DNA of 64,000 nt from SG8-30 sp963715485 (GCA_963715485.1 OY970244.1:434001-498000), one strand, 5' to 3'. Positions 27,740 through 38,475 are shown, counted from the stretch's first letter. The notes: generated from the sequence alone by a model not told the origin. Numbers and translations: made by a program.

Positions 27740-29101
27740 ATGCCGCGACCCGACCCGCAGGAAGCGCTGGATTTCCTCGAAAGGCATCCCGATGTCGAGG
27801 CGATCCAGGTCCTGATCACCGACCTCGGCGGCGTGGCTCGAGGCAAGAGCCTGGCGCGCCAGGAGCTGGAAGCGCTGTACCGCAACGGCCGTCACGTCGC
27901 AGGCTCGATCCTCGGCCTGGACACGCGTGGCGAGGACGTGGAGGAAACCGGCCTGGTCTGGTCGGCGGGCGACGCCGACAAGCTGTGCTGGCCGGTGCCG
28001 GGCACGCTGAGGCCGGCGCCGTGGCTCGCGCGCCCCGGCGCGCAGTTGCTGATGGACATGTACGAAGCCGACGGCACGCCGGCCGCTGCAGATCCGCGCC
28101 ATGCGCTGGCACGCGTCGTGGGGCGCCTCGTCGCGGACGGCCTGCACCCGGTGGTCGCCGTGGAGCTGGAGTTCTACCTCGTCGAGCCCGAGGGCGAAGC
28201 CATCCGCCCGGCTCGCGGCCTGCTGACCGGCGAACCCTCGCAACGCCACGACGCCTATGGCCTGGGCAAGCTCGACGAGATGTCGCCGCTGTTCGACGAC
28301 ATCTACCGGGCTGCGCGCGCCCAGTCGCTGCCCGTGCGCACGCTGATGTCGGAGTATGCCCCGGGGCAGTTCGAGGTCACGCTGGAGCACCGCGCCGATG
28401 CGCTGGCGGCGGCCGACGATGCCGTCCAGTGGAAACGCCTGGTGCGCGGCGTCGCCGGGCGCCACGGCCGCGTCGCCACGTTCATGGCCAAGCCCTTCGC
28501 ATTGCTGGCCGGCAGCGGCATGCACGTACACGTCAGCCTGGCCGATGCCGGGGGGCGCAACCTGTTCGCCGCCGAGGACCCCGCCGGCACACCGCTGCTG
28601 CGGCACGCCATTGGCGGCATGCAGGCGACAATGGCGGAATGCATGGTGGTGTTCGCGCCGAACGCGAACTCCTACCGCCGCTTTCGCCGCCAGTCCTACG
28701 CGCCCGTCGCCGCGACCTGGGGTGTCAACAACCGCTCGGTGGGGTTTCGCATCCCGTCCGGCCCGCCTGCGTCCCGCCACGTGGAGCACCGGATCTGCGG
28801 TGCCGACGCCAACCCCTACCTCGCCGTTGCCACGGTGCTGGCCGGGATGCACCATGGGATCACGCATCGCCTCGATCCTGGTGAGCCGGTGACCGGCAAT
28901 GGCTACGAGTTGCCGCCCGATGCCACGCTGCCGCTCGACTGGCACGCGGCGCTGGCGCGTGCGGCCGGTTCCGCCTTGCTCGAAGAGCGCCTCGGCGCCG
29001 ATTTCGTGCGCGTGTTCATGGCGGTCAAGCGCGCCGAGTGCGAGCGTTTCAATGCCGAGCCGACCGCGCTCGACTACCAGTGGTACCTGAGGCTCGCCTG
29101 A
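27740..29101 (+). CDS. glutamine synthetase-family ligase (possible gamma-glutamyl or amide ligase)
   Basis: A 453-residue GS-family protein. The N-terminal beta-grasp part (VQVLITDLGG-like segment near residue 24, GVARGKSL) and the catalytic domain are present: AVELEFYLVEPEG supplies metal-binding Glu, YAPGQFEVTLEHR is the second acidic motif, SGMHVHVSL contains the ATP-site His, and FAPNANSYRRF and RIPSG binding segments follow. Such GlnA paralogues often ligate glutamate to amines (PuuA type). GGAGG 6 bases before ATG 27740 decides the start over GTG 27719. Next to an aminotransferase and a hydrolase it probably serves a catabolic pathway, not ammonia assimilation. Confidence 0.9.
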   Translation: MPRPDPQEALDFLERHPDVEAIQVLITDLGGVARGKSLARQELEALYRNGRHVAGSILGLDTRGEDVEETGLVWSAGDADKLCWPVPGTLRPAPWLARPGAQLLMDMYEADGTPAAADPRHALARVVGRLVADGLHPVVAVELEFYLVEPEGEAIRPARGLLTGEPSQRHDAYGLGKLDEMSPLFDDIYRAARAQSLPVRTLMSEYAPGQFEVTLEHRADALAAADDAVQWKRLVRGVAGRHGRVATFMAKPFALLAGSGMHVHVSLADAGGRNLFAAEDPAGTPLLRHAIGGMQATMAECMVVFAPNANSYRRFRRQSYAPVAATWGVNNRSVGFRIPSGPPASRHVEHRICGADANPYLAVATVLAGMHHGITHRLDPGEPVTGNGYELPPDATLPLDWHAALARAAGSALLEERLGADFVRVFMAVKRAECERFNAEPTALDYQWYLRLA

Positions 29102-29102
29102 C

Positions 29103-29936
29103 ATGCCGCGCAGCAAGTCCGAACCCGATGCACCAGCCGTCCACGTGCGGCGCATGTACGTGGATTGCCGCTACGGCCAGATGCACGTGCGCAGTGTCTT
29201 CTCCGGCAACGGCGGCTTCGACGAGCTGACGTCCCTCGTGTGCCTGCACCAGAGCCCGATGTCGGGCCGGGTCTTCGACCGCTTCCTGCCGTTGATGGGC
29301 ACCGACCGCACCGTCTACGCGCCGGACACGCCGGGATTCGGCGAGTCCGACGGCCCGCCCGCCGAGCCGTCGATCGAGGACTACGCGGGTGCCGTCGGCG
29401 ATTTCATCGACCACCTGCGCCTGCGGCGCGTGGACCTGCTCGGCTACCACACCGGCGCCTGTATTGCGGCCGAGTTGGCGATCACGCGGCCGGAGCAGGT
29501 CCGTCGCGTGGTGCTGGTCGCGGCACCCGTTTTCACGGACGCGGAGCGCGAGGCCTTCGACGCCGATCGCTGGCCAGCCCCCTTGCGCGAGGACGGGGCG
29601 CACCTGACGGAGGAGTGGCAGCGGACGCTGCGCTGGCGCGGACCCGGCGTCACGCTGCCGCAGCTGGCCGATTCGTTCGCCGACAAGCTGCGCAGCGGCC
29701 CGCGGGCGTGGTGGGGCGCCAGCGCGGCCATGCGCTACGCTGCTGTCGAGCGCCTGCCAGCCATCACGCAACCGGTCCTGGTGCTGCGGCCGAAGGACGA
29801 CCTGTGGGACGTGACGCCACGCGCACGGTCGCTGCTGCCCGGGGCGACGCACATCGACCTGCCGGAGCAGGGCTTCGGGTTGTTCGACGTGGCCCCGGGC
29901 GTCGTCGCCGACAAGGTCCGCGCCTTCCTGGGCTGA
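29103..29936 (+). CDS. alpha/beta hydrolase with G-Y-H-T-G nucleophile elbow
   Basis: A 277-residue alpha/beta hydrolase. The oxyanion strand is SLVCLHQSPMSGRVFDRFLP, followed by PDTPGFGESDGP and the elbow VDLLGYHTGACIAAELA. The usual Ser of GxSxG is replaced by His here. C-terminal acid and His candidates lie in VLRPKDDLWDV and LPEQGFGLFD, though a clear catalytic His at the end is not seen. It begins 1 bp after the stop of the GS-like gene. It may be a non-esterase, for example a lyase or a hydrolase with altered chemistry. Confidence 0.85.
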   Translation: MPRSKSEPDAPAVHVRRMYVDCRYGQMHVRSVFSGNGGFDELTSLVCLHQSPMSGRVFDRFLPLMGTDRTVYAPDTPGFGESDGPPAEPSIEDYAGAVGDFIDHLRLRRVDLLGYHTGACIAAELAITRPEQVRRVVLVAAPVFTDAEREAFDADRWPAPLREDGAHLTEEWQRTLRWRGPGVTLPQLADSFADKLRSGPRAWWGASAAMRYAAVERLPAITQPVLVLRPKDDLWDVTPRARSLLPGATHIDLPEQGFGLFDVAPGVVADKVRAFLG

Positions 29937-30097
29937 GCCCATGGCGCCCGACCCGGGAGGTTATGTCAACTCAAAGTCTTATCTGTGGGCAAAGTCTCAT
30001 AATCAGGGAGACAGAAGGCGCGGCCCGGCCGCATTGACAGACGAAGCGCGCAGTCTCGATCGAGCGCGCCGGCCAGGGATCAGGCCATGGCGGTGAC

Positions 30098-30388
30098 ATG
30101 GCACTCAGGAAATTCACGGTCCTGACGGACAGGCGGCTGGCCGAAGCAGCAGCCAGCGGCATCGTCGTGTACGAGGCCGCTTTCATCGAGGACATCCAGC
30201 TCGGCGACGCCGAGGACGCGGATCCTGTCGCGACGGCGTGGGCCGTGGTGGAGCAGCTCGAGGAAGAACAGCTGCGGCTGGCGGCCGAGCTGCAGACGGA
30301 GCGGCAACAGGTCGCGCGCCTGAAGGCGCGCCTCGCGGAGTGCGTGCGTGCGCTGGCCGCGGCAAGGCGCAACAGTCGCACTTTCTGA
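30098..30388 (+). CDS. hypothetical 96-residue coiled-coil protein
   Basis: A small soluble protein. Residues 1-45 contain FTVLTDRRLAEAAASGIVVY; residues 50-90 form an acidic-basic heptad coiled coil (EQLEEEQLRLAAELQTERQQ). No signal peptide. It lies 86 bp upstream of the coiled-coil FHA gene and may be its partner. No family recognised. Confidence 0.55.
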   Translation: MALRKFTVLTDRRLAEAAASGIVVYEAAFIEDIQLGDAEDADPVATAWAVVEQLEEEQLRLAAELQTERQQVARLKARLAECVRALAAARRNSRTF

Positions 30389-30443
30389 GACCTGCCCCAC
30401 GGATTGGCGGGCGTCCGATCGGGATACTTCACATATCCCCGCC

Positions 30444-30471
30444 AGCCGACAGTCAACAGCCGACAGTCAAC
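30444..30471. repeat. 14-bp direct repeat (two heptads twice) before the FHA gene
   Basis: The unit AGCCGACAGTCAAC occurs at 30444-30457 and again at 30458-30471, ending two bases before ATG 30474. Each unit can be read as two related 7-mers. It occupies the place where a ribosome-binding site is expected, and none is visible. Confidence 0.75.
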
Positions 30472-30473
30472 AC

Positions 30474-31782
30474 ATGAGCCGTACAGGCGTCATCCTGCCC
30501 CCTGAAGACGATCCGGACCCGACAGACCGCCTGCCGGAACTCGAGTCCGCCTCCCACGACGGCTCGGGCGATCCGCTCGAGTCGACGGGCACCTGGACCC
30601 TGGATGGTCACGCCGCCGAGCCCGTAGAAACGCAGCGGGTCCTGGAACTCGAGGAGCAGCTGGCCGGGCGAGATGAGGCGCTCGCGGACCTGACGTCGTG
30701 CCTGACGCAGAAGACCTTCGCCAGTGACGCGCGTGGAGAAGGAACTGGAGGCGGCGCGCGACGAGCTCTCGTCCTTGCGCGAGGCCGCCACCGGGCTGGA
30801 CATCCTGCAGCAGCAACTCCAGGTGGAAGAACGGTCGAGGCAGGCGATCGAGGCCGAGCGTGACGAGCAGCGCCAGGCGATCGGGCGCCTCGAGAACCAG
30901 TTGAGCGAGGCACGCGAGAGCGAACACCGGCTCGAGCGAAAGGTGGAGGACCTGGCGGACCAGCTGCTCGAGGCGCGTGAGGCGCTCTCGGTTGCAGAGG
31001 ACAGGCTGGCGGGCAGCGAGGCCCGGCTGGAAGAGCTGGAGAGCGAGCTTGCCGAGGCGACGCGTGAGTCGATGTCCGAGATTCAGCGCCGCGAGTTCGA
31101 CCAGGCCAGGGAACACGCGGCTGGCCTGAAACGCGCGCTCGCGGTGGCAACCGAGGAGCGCGAGGTGGCCGAGCGTGAGTGGCAGGAACTCAAGCTGGCC
31201 CTGCAGCGCCGGGAGGCGGGCGCGACGGAGGCTGCGCAGGCGCTGCGCGAGCGTGACCAGCGGCTCGAGCAGTTGCTCGAGCGACTGCGCAATGCCGAGG
31301 CGCGCCGCCGCATCGATGCCGACATGCGCCACGCGGAGGGGCAACGGCCCGCCCCCGATCCGCAGCTCGCAAACCTGACTCGCGAGCTCGAGGACGAGAG
31401 GCGCCTGCGCGAGGGCCTGGAGAGGGCAGTCGCGGCGCTGCAGGAGGAGCGGCTGCGCCCCGCACCGGCGCCGATCCGGCGACGCCTCGTACGTATCGAT
31501 CCGGGTCATCAGGCGACCTTCCTGCTGCTGCCACCGCGGACGACGATCGGGCGCACGCCGGACAAGGACCTGCAGCTGCGTGAGAACTACATCAGCCGGG
31601 CCCATGCCGTCATCAAGCTCGGCACGGACAGCGCGATCATCGAGGACCTGGGCAGTCGCAACGGCGTGTACGTGAACGACCACCGTGTCAGGCGCGAGCT
31701 GCTGCACGATGGTGACATCGTCATGCTGGGCAAGGCGCGGTTCCGATTCGAGGCTTTGCCGCCGGCCGAAGACCAGCCGTAG
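30474..31782 (+). CDS. coiled-coil protein with C-terminal FHA domain (frameshifted near 30718)
   Basis: From ATG 30474 an acidic, disordered N-terminus (about 80 residues) shifts frame near 30718 into a long coiled coil (about residues 85-330, e.g. RQAIEAERDEQRQAIGRLEN) and then a forkhead-associated domain: TTIGRTPDKDLQL, YISRAHAVIKL and DLGSRNGVYVNDHRV show the GR, SxxH and NG signatures that bind phosphothreonine. The reconstructed length is about 436 residues. No kinase gene is visible in the window. Possible roles are scaffold or signalling in division or secretion. Confidence 0.82.
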
Positions 31783-31832
31783 CCTCGCAGCCGTCCCGCG
31801 CCTTGGCGGCCGTGGCACGACGCATCACGGGC

Positions 31833-32163
31833 AGCCCTCCCTACGCCCGGTATCCCTCCGGTCGCTCCGAAAGGCAGACAGTCGCTCCCGGAGGGACACC
31901 GGTCGTGCTCGGGCTGCCTGGGACGGCTGGCGGCACGACGCGCGAGGCGCGGTCGAGGGAGGGCCGGTCCCCGAGCGAGCGGCTTGGCTTGCGGAGCGAA
32001 GCGAAGCCGGCGAACGAGCGGGACCGGCCGACCGAAGACCGTGCCTGCACAGCTTGTGGACCGCTGTCCGTAACGGCGCGGCGAGGACGACGGGGACCTC
32101 CCTGCGAGCGACTGTCTGCCTTTCGGAGCGAGCGGGGAGGGCCCCGGAGTAGAGAGCCGCGCC
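31833..32163. repeat. dispersed intergenic element, copy A, with perfect 25-bp inverted repeat
   Basis: A 331-bp non-coding block between the convergent FHA and MFS genes. Its start (CAGCCCTCCCT, CCGGTATCCCTCCGGTCG) and end (GAGCGAGCGGGGAGGGCCCC, GGAGTAGAGAGCCGCGCC) match copy B at 42318-42617. Within copy A, 31863-31887 and 32106-32130 are exact reverse complements (25 bp), so the whole block can fold into a long stem. A central segment CTTGCGGAGCGAAGCG is inverted relative to copy B. No credible ORF. Confidence 0.85.
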
Positions 32164-32202
32164 AGATGCTCGAACGGGATCGGCGCGAGGTGTCGCTGAT
32201 GG

Positions 32203-33515
32203 CTAGCCAGCGCCCGGCGTCGGGCGTTGCACCGTCTCGAGGCCACCGCGCCGCGTGATGTGCACCAGGAGGCCGAGGGCGCAGAGGTTCAGGCCGGCAA
32301 TCGCGCCAACCAGTGGCAGTGCCGTGCCATTGGCGAGCACCGCCACCAGCTGCGTCATGGCGGCCCCCACCAGCAGCTGGATGAAGCCGAGCAGCCCCGA
32401 GGCGGCACCCGCCATGTCCCTTGCGGAGATGATCGCGCCACTCGTCGAGTTCGGCGCGGACAGCGCATTGGCCCCGCAGACCAGCATGCCCGGCAGGAAC
32501 AGGGACAGCGGGTGGGCGACACCAGACACGGCGAGCACCAGCATCGATGCAGCGCCGGCGAAGGCCAGGGACGCGCCCCATCCGCATCATCCGGATCCCG
32601 CCGAGGCGGCGCGCCATGCGGGCGGTGAAGAAGAAGCCCGAGAAGCTGGCGAAGGCCGGCAGGAAGAACAGCAGGCCATAGGTGGACGGCTTCACCCCGT
32701 ACACCTGGATCGCCACGTAGGGCGCGGAGGTGATGAACACCGTCACCGCGCCCATCATGCACGAGCCGAACAGGACGTAGCTCAGGTAGCCGCTCGAGCC
32801 CAGCAGCTGGCGGTAACTCGACAGGGTGCGTGGCGAGGGCCCAGCCGACGGGTCGCGCGCGTGGGTCTCCCCCGTACGCGCCAGCGTGAAGTAGAGCACT
32901 GCCGCGCCGAGCGCCGTCGCGAGCAGGAACGCGGCGCGCCAGCCCGCCCACTCGACGGTGAAGCCGCCGAGGGTCGGCGCGAACATCGGGACCACCAGCA
33001 CCGCCGTGGCGGTCGTCGCCATGGCCGATGCCGACCGCTCGACGCCGAAGTGGTCGGTGATCGCGGCTCGCGCGACCGCCATCGCGGCGCCCGCGCCGAA
33101 GGCCTGCAGCACCCGCGCCATCACCAGCGGCGTGATGGCAGGAGCGAGCATGCCCGCTACGCTGCCGGCGATGAACAGACCCGAGCCCGGCCAGTATGAC
33201 CGGACGCCGGCCGAAACGATCGGACAACGGGGCGACCACGAGGTTGCCCAGCGCGATGGCCACCAGCGACAGGCTGATCAGCAGCTGTGCCGTGGATGTC
33301 GCTATGGAGAACTCGCCGGCGATCGCGGGCAGCGACGGCAGCAGCACGTGCATGCCGAAAGGACCGAGCGAGCCTATGGCGGCCGATGCGATGATCAGCC
33401 GCGTGCCTTGTTGATGCTTGTCCAATGGGGGTTCCGGCCGGCCTTCATCTTGCAGCCGCACCGGGCCGCCCGCAAGCGCGGGCCGGTCCTTTCCTGCTAA
33501 TGTGGCGCGGGCCAC
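32203..33515 (-). CDS. Bcr/CflA-type MFS drug exporter (at least two frameshifts)
   Basis: Family segments are found across frames: IIASAAIGSLGPFGMHVLLP and APLSDRFGRRPVILAG (motif A) in the first; VMARVLQAFGAGAAMAVARA (motif C region), FAPTLGGFTVEWAGWRAAFL and FLPAFASFSGFFFTARMAR in the second; SGAIISARDMAGAASGLLGF and the last helices in the third. Shifts lie near 33190 and 32590. The reconstructed length of about 430 residues is close to the 400 usual for Bcr-like exporters. The start is uncertain: GTG 33515 or GTG 33461. Divergent from ilvA. Confidence 0.78.
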
Positions 33516-33530
33516 CGACGGTCACCGGGA

Positions 33531-35048
33531 ATGGACTACGGCTACATCGAGCGGATCCTGAAGGCGCGCGTCTACGACGTGGCGATCGAGTCGCCGCTCG
33601 ACACCGCGCCGCGGCTGTCGCGCCGGCTGGGCAACACGGTGCTGTTCAAGCGCGAGGACCTGCAGCCGGTCTTCTCGTTCAAGCTGCGCGGCGCCTACAA
33701 CAAGATCGCGCACCTCGCTCCCGCCAAGGCCGGGCGCGGGGTGATCTGCGCTTCCGCCGGCAACCACGCCCAGGGCGTCGCCCTCGGCGCGCGCCGGCGC
33801 GGCATCCGCGCGGTGATCGTGATGCCCGAGACGACGCCGGCCATCAAGGTGCAGGCGGTCCGCGACCTCGGCGGCGAGATCGTGCTGCATGGCGACGACT
33901 ACGATGCGGCCTACGCACACTCGCTCGAGCTGGCCCGGCGCGACGGGCTCGAGTTCATCCATCCCTTCGACGACCCGGAGGTCATCGCCGGCCAGGGGAC
34001 GATCGCGATGGAGCTGCTGCGGCAGCGGCCCGAAGGGATCGACGCCATTTTCGTGCCGGTCGGCGGCGGCGGCCTGATCGCCGGCATCGCCGTGTACGTC
34101 AAGTCCCTGTACCCCGGGATCCGCATCGTCGGCGTCGAGCCGGAGGACGCCGCGAGCATGAAGGCATCGCTCGCGGCGGGAGAGCGCGTGACGCTCGAGC
34201 GCGTCGGCATCTTTCACGACGGCGTGGCGGTCCGGCGCGTCGGCGAGGAGACCTTCCGCCTGGCGCGCAAGTACGTGGACGAGGTCGTCACGGTCACGAC
34301 CGACGAGACCTGCGCGGCGATCCAGGACATCTTCGAGGACACGCGCGCCATCGTCGAGCCGGCCGGCGGGCTTGCCGTGGCCGGCATGAAGAACTGGGTG
34401 GCGCGCGAGGGCTGCCGCGGCCGGACGCTGGTGGCGATCAACTGCGGCGCCAACATGAACTTCGACCGGCTGCGCCACGTGGCGGAGCGGGCGGACCTCG
34501 GCGGCGAGCGGGAGGCGCTCTTCGCGGTGGAGATCCCGGAGCGGCCCGGGACCTTCCACCGTTTCTGCGAGATCCTGGGTCGCCGCGGCGTGACGGAGTT
34601 CAACTATCGCTACGACGACCCGCAGCGCGCGCAGATCTTCGTCGGCGTGGCCCTCACCGGCGGCCACGATGAGCGGGACGCACTGCTGCAGGACATCGAG
34701 CAGGCCGGCTTCGCGGTCCTGGACATGACCGGGAACGAGATGGCCAAGCTGCACGTGCGCTACATGGTGGGCGGACACGCGCGCGGCCTCGAGGACGAGC
34801 TGCTGTTCCGCTTCGAGTTTCCGGAGCGGCCCGGGGCGTTGTTGCGGTTCCTGCAGGCGGTCGGCTCGCGCTGGAACATCAGCCTGTTCCATTATCGCAA
34901 CCACGGTTCCGACTACGGACGGGTGCTGGCGGGCATCCAGGTGCCTCCCGCCGAACGCGAGGAGTTCATGGGACACCTCGACGAACTTCACTATGCCTAC
35001 GTCGAGGAGACCGGCAACCCGGCGTACCGCATGTTTCTGGGAGGCTGA
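33531..35048 (+). CDS. ilvA: threonine ammonia-lyase, biosynthetic
   Basis: A 505-residue PLP enzyme. The PLP lysine is in FSFKLRGAYNK near residue 52; ASAGNHAQGVALGAR is the substrate loop; VPVGGGGLIAG binds the phosphate. Two C-terminal ACT-like regulatory domains (about residues 325-400 and 415-500; EIPERPGTFHRFCEILG and EFPERPGALLRFLQAVG) mark the allosteric biosynthetic form inhibited by isoleucine. It supplies 2-ketobutyrate to the acetolactate synthase encoded at 5-7 kb. Length matches E. coli IlvA (514). Confidence 0.95.
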   Translation: MDYGYIERILKARVYDVAIESPLDTAPRLSRRLGNTVLFKREDLQPVFSFKLRGAYNKIAHLAPAKAGRGVICASAGNHAQGVALGARRRGIRAVIVMPETTPAIKVQAVRDLGGEIVLHGDDYDAAYAHSLELARRDGLEFIHPFDDPEVIAGQGTIAMELLRQRPEGIDAIFVPVGGGGLIAGIAVYVKSLYPGIRIVGVEPEDAASMKASLAAGERVTLERVGIFHDGVAVRRVGEETFRLARKYVDEVVTVTTDETCAAIQDIFEDTRAIVEPAGGLAVAGMKNWVAREGCRGRTLVAINCGANMNFDRLRHVAERADLGGEREALFAVEIPERPGTFHRFCEILGRRGVTEFNYRYDDPQRAQIFVGVALTGGHDERDALLQDIEQAGFAVLDMTGNEMAKLHVRYMVGGHARGLEDELLFRFEFPERPGALLRFLQAVGSRWNISLFHYRNHGSDYGRVLAGIQVPPAEREEFMGHLDELHYAYVEETGNPAYRMFLGG

Positions 35049-35063
35049 TCGCCCCGCCTCGCG

Positions 35064-36432
<1,369 letters not shown>

Positions 36433-36525
36433 AAGAAGAGAATTCGACGTCGCCTCGGTGGCACGCGGCGCTGGCGGCAAGGCGAGCGCCCCGAAGCCGC
36501 TGTGGCCTCGACGGGTCTCAGGAAC

Positions 36526-38415
36526 ATGACCGGTAAAGACGACAGTGCGGCAATGCGGGAGAGCCTGGCGGCGGGCCGCCTGACGCGGCGCGCGATCCTG
36601 AAGGGCGGGGCCGCGCTCGGGCTTGCGCTGGCCTGTCCGGCCGGGGCCCGCGCCGGGTCGCCGCTGGCGAACCACCGCGGCGACGGCATTCTCACCGCCC
36701 CGGGCCATGTCCACGACGTGATCCTGCGCTGGGGCGACCCGCTCTTTCCGGACACGCCTGCGCTCGACGCGGCCGCTGCGCTGCGAGGTGGCATGCTGGA
36801 CGTGCCGCCCGGCCTGGCTGCCCGCTGGGTCGGCTACAACTGCGATGCCGTGCACTTCTTCCCGCTCGATGACGCGTCCGACCGCGGCATCGTCTGCGTC
36901 AACCACGAGTACACCAACGAGGAACTGTTCCTGCCCGGCCTCACGCAGATCGGCAAGCTGTCCGCCGCCGACGTGAAGTCCTACATCACGCGCCATCCTG
37001 GCGTGGTTGCGCTCACGCAGGCCATGCACGGCGCCAGCGTCGCCGTGATCGAGCGCGATGGAAGCGGACGCTGGCGTCACGCGATGGACCCGCGGTACGC
37101 GCGCCGGATCACGGCGAACACGCGCTGCGAGATAACGGGGCCGGCGCGTGGGCACCCGCTGCTGCGCACCGCGGCCGATCCGGGCGGGGTGGTGGTACAC
37201 GGCACCATCGCCAACTGCGCAGGAGGGCAGACGCCCTGGGGCACGTTCCTCACGGCGGAAGAGAACGCACAGGACTACTTCGGAGGCGGAGAGGCATTGG
37301 CGGGGGCCGGCGCCGCGGTCCTCGAGGCCCATCGCCGCTGGCCGGTCCGCAAGGCCAGCGTGCACGGCTGGGAGCACGTCGAGGCACGCTTCGACCTCGC
37401 GAAGTCCCCGGCCGAGCTGCTTCGCTTCGGCTGGATCGTGGAGATCGATCCCTACGACCCGCAGGCGACGCCGCGCAAGCGCACGGCGCTGGGCCGCTGC
37501 CAGCACGAGGGCGCCGCCGCGGCGCTGACGAAGGACGGGCGGCTGGCGGTCTACAGCGGCGACGACCGCCGCTTCGAGTACGTCTACAAGTTCGTCACGC
37601 GCGACAAGGTGCACCCGACCGATCGTGCCGCCAACCGCGACCTGCTGGACCACGGCATTCTCCACGTGGCGCGCTTCGACGCCGATGGGACCGGCGAGTG
37701 GCTGCCGTTGGTGCATGGAAGGGGACCCCTCACCAAGGCCAACGGCTTCGCCAGCCAGGGCGATGTCGTGATCAGGATGCGTGCCGCGGCAGACCTGCTC
37801 GGCGCCACGCCGATGGACCGGCCGGAGGACATCGCCCCGGATGCGGCGACCGGCCGCGTGTTCGTCTCCCTGACCAACAACGATGACCGGCGCGGGACCT
37901 CGACCGTCGGCAGCTATTCCGGGCGCGAGATCGACCTCGGGCCGAATGCCGCGAATCCGCGCGGCCCCAATCCATACGGCCACGTCATCGAGATCCGCGA
38001 GGAAGGAGCCGACACGGGAGCGACCCGCTTCGGCTGGCAGATCTTCCTGCCAGGCGGCCCGGGTGCGTCCGGCGATGCCCTCGGCAGCCCGGACAACCTC
38101 GACCTCAGTCCTGGCGGCGACCTGTGGGTGAACACGGACGGCCAGCAGCCGGACGGTGGCAACAATGGCTGTTTCGTCGTGCGGACCACCGGACCGGAGG
38201 CCGGGCGCGCACGCCAGGTCCTGAGCGCCCCGACCGGTGCGGAGGTCACCGGCTGCGCCTTCGTTCCCGACGGTTCGACGTTGCTCATGTCCATCCAGCA
38301 CCCGGGCGAGGGCGGCACGCTGACGACCCCGCGCAGCAACTGGCCGGACGGCCCGGGGCACGTACCCAGGCCGAGCGTCATCGCGCTGCGGCGGGAGGAC
38401 GGCGGCTCACTTTGA
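36526..38415 (+). CDS. phoX: PhoX-family alkaline phosphatase, Tat-exported
   Basis: A 629-residue protein with a twin-arginine leader (LTRRAILKGGAALGLALA). The PhoX/DUF839 domain follows: RWVGYNCDAVHFFPL, CVNHEYTNEELFLPG, GTFLTAEENAQDYFGG and SPDNLDLSPGGDLWVNTDG are typical. PhoX is a Ca/Fe-dependent periplasmic phosphomonoesterase for phosphate scavenging. ATG 36526 has an adequate CAGGA stretch upstream. No PHO box was recognised ahead of it. The stop is followed directly by the ars promoter. Confidence 0.9.
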   Translation: MTGKDDSAAMRESLAAGRLTRRAILKGGAALGLALACPAGARAGSPLANHRGDGILTAPGHVHDVILRWGDPLFPDTPALDAAAALRGGMLDVPPGLAARWVGYNCDAVHFFPLDDASDRGIVCVNHEYTNEELFLPGLTQIGKLSAADVKSYITRHPGVVALTQAMHGASVAVIERDGSGRWRHAMDPRYARRITANTRCEITGPARGHPLLRTAADPGGVVVHGTIANCAGGQTPWGTFLTAEENAQDYFGGGEALAGAGAAVLEAHRRWPVRKASVHGWEHVEARFDLAKSPAELLRFGWIVEIDPYDPQATPRKRTALGRCQHEGAAAALTKDGRLAVYSGDDRRFEYVYKFVTRDKVHPTDRAANRDLLDHGILHVARFDADGTGEWLPLVHGRGPLTKANGFASQGDVVIRMRAAADLLGATPMDRPEDIAPDAATGRVFVSLTNNDDRRGTSTVGSYSGREIDLGPNAANPRGPNPYGHVIEIREEGADTGATRFGWQIFLPGGPGASGDALGSPDNLDLSPGGDLWVNTDGQQPDGGNNGCFVVRTTGPEAGRARQVLSAPTGAEVTGCAFVPDGSTLLMSIQHPGEGGTLTTPRSNWPDGPGHVPRPSVIALRREDGGSL

Positions 38416-38446
38416 GACCCGCGCCGAGGCGCAGCGGCCAGCCGTC

Positions 38447-38475
38447 TTGACAAACAGTTAAAGATTTATATAAAT
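38447..38475 (+). promoter_or_regulatory. sigma70-type promoter with overlapping 12-bp palindromic operator for arsR
   Basis: TTGACA (38447-38452), a 16-bp spacer, and TATAAA (38469-38474) form a near-consensus promoter. The perfect palindrome ATTTATATAAAT (38464-38475) covers the -10 box, as expected for an ArsR/SmtB repressor site. The predicted start of transcription (about 38481) is only a few bases from the GTG at 38484, so the mRNA may be almost leaderless. The AT-rich patch stands out in a GC-rich window. Confidence 0.8.

Noticed and set aside
31803..32258. ORFs inside dispersed element copy A
   Set aside because: Arg/Ser/Pro-rich translations with no ribosome-binding site, disrupted in copy B; the palindromic DNA explains them.
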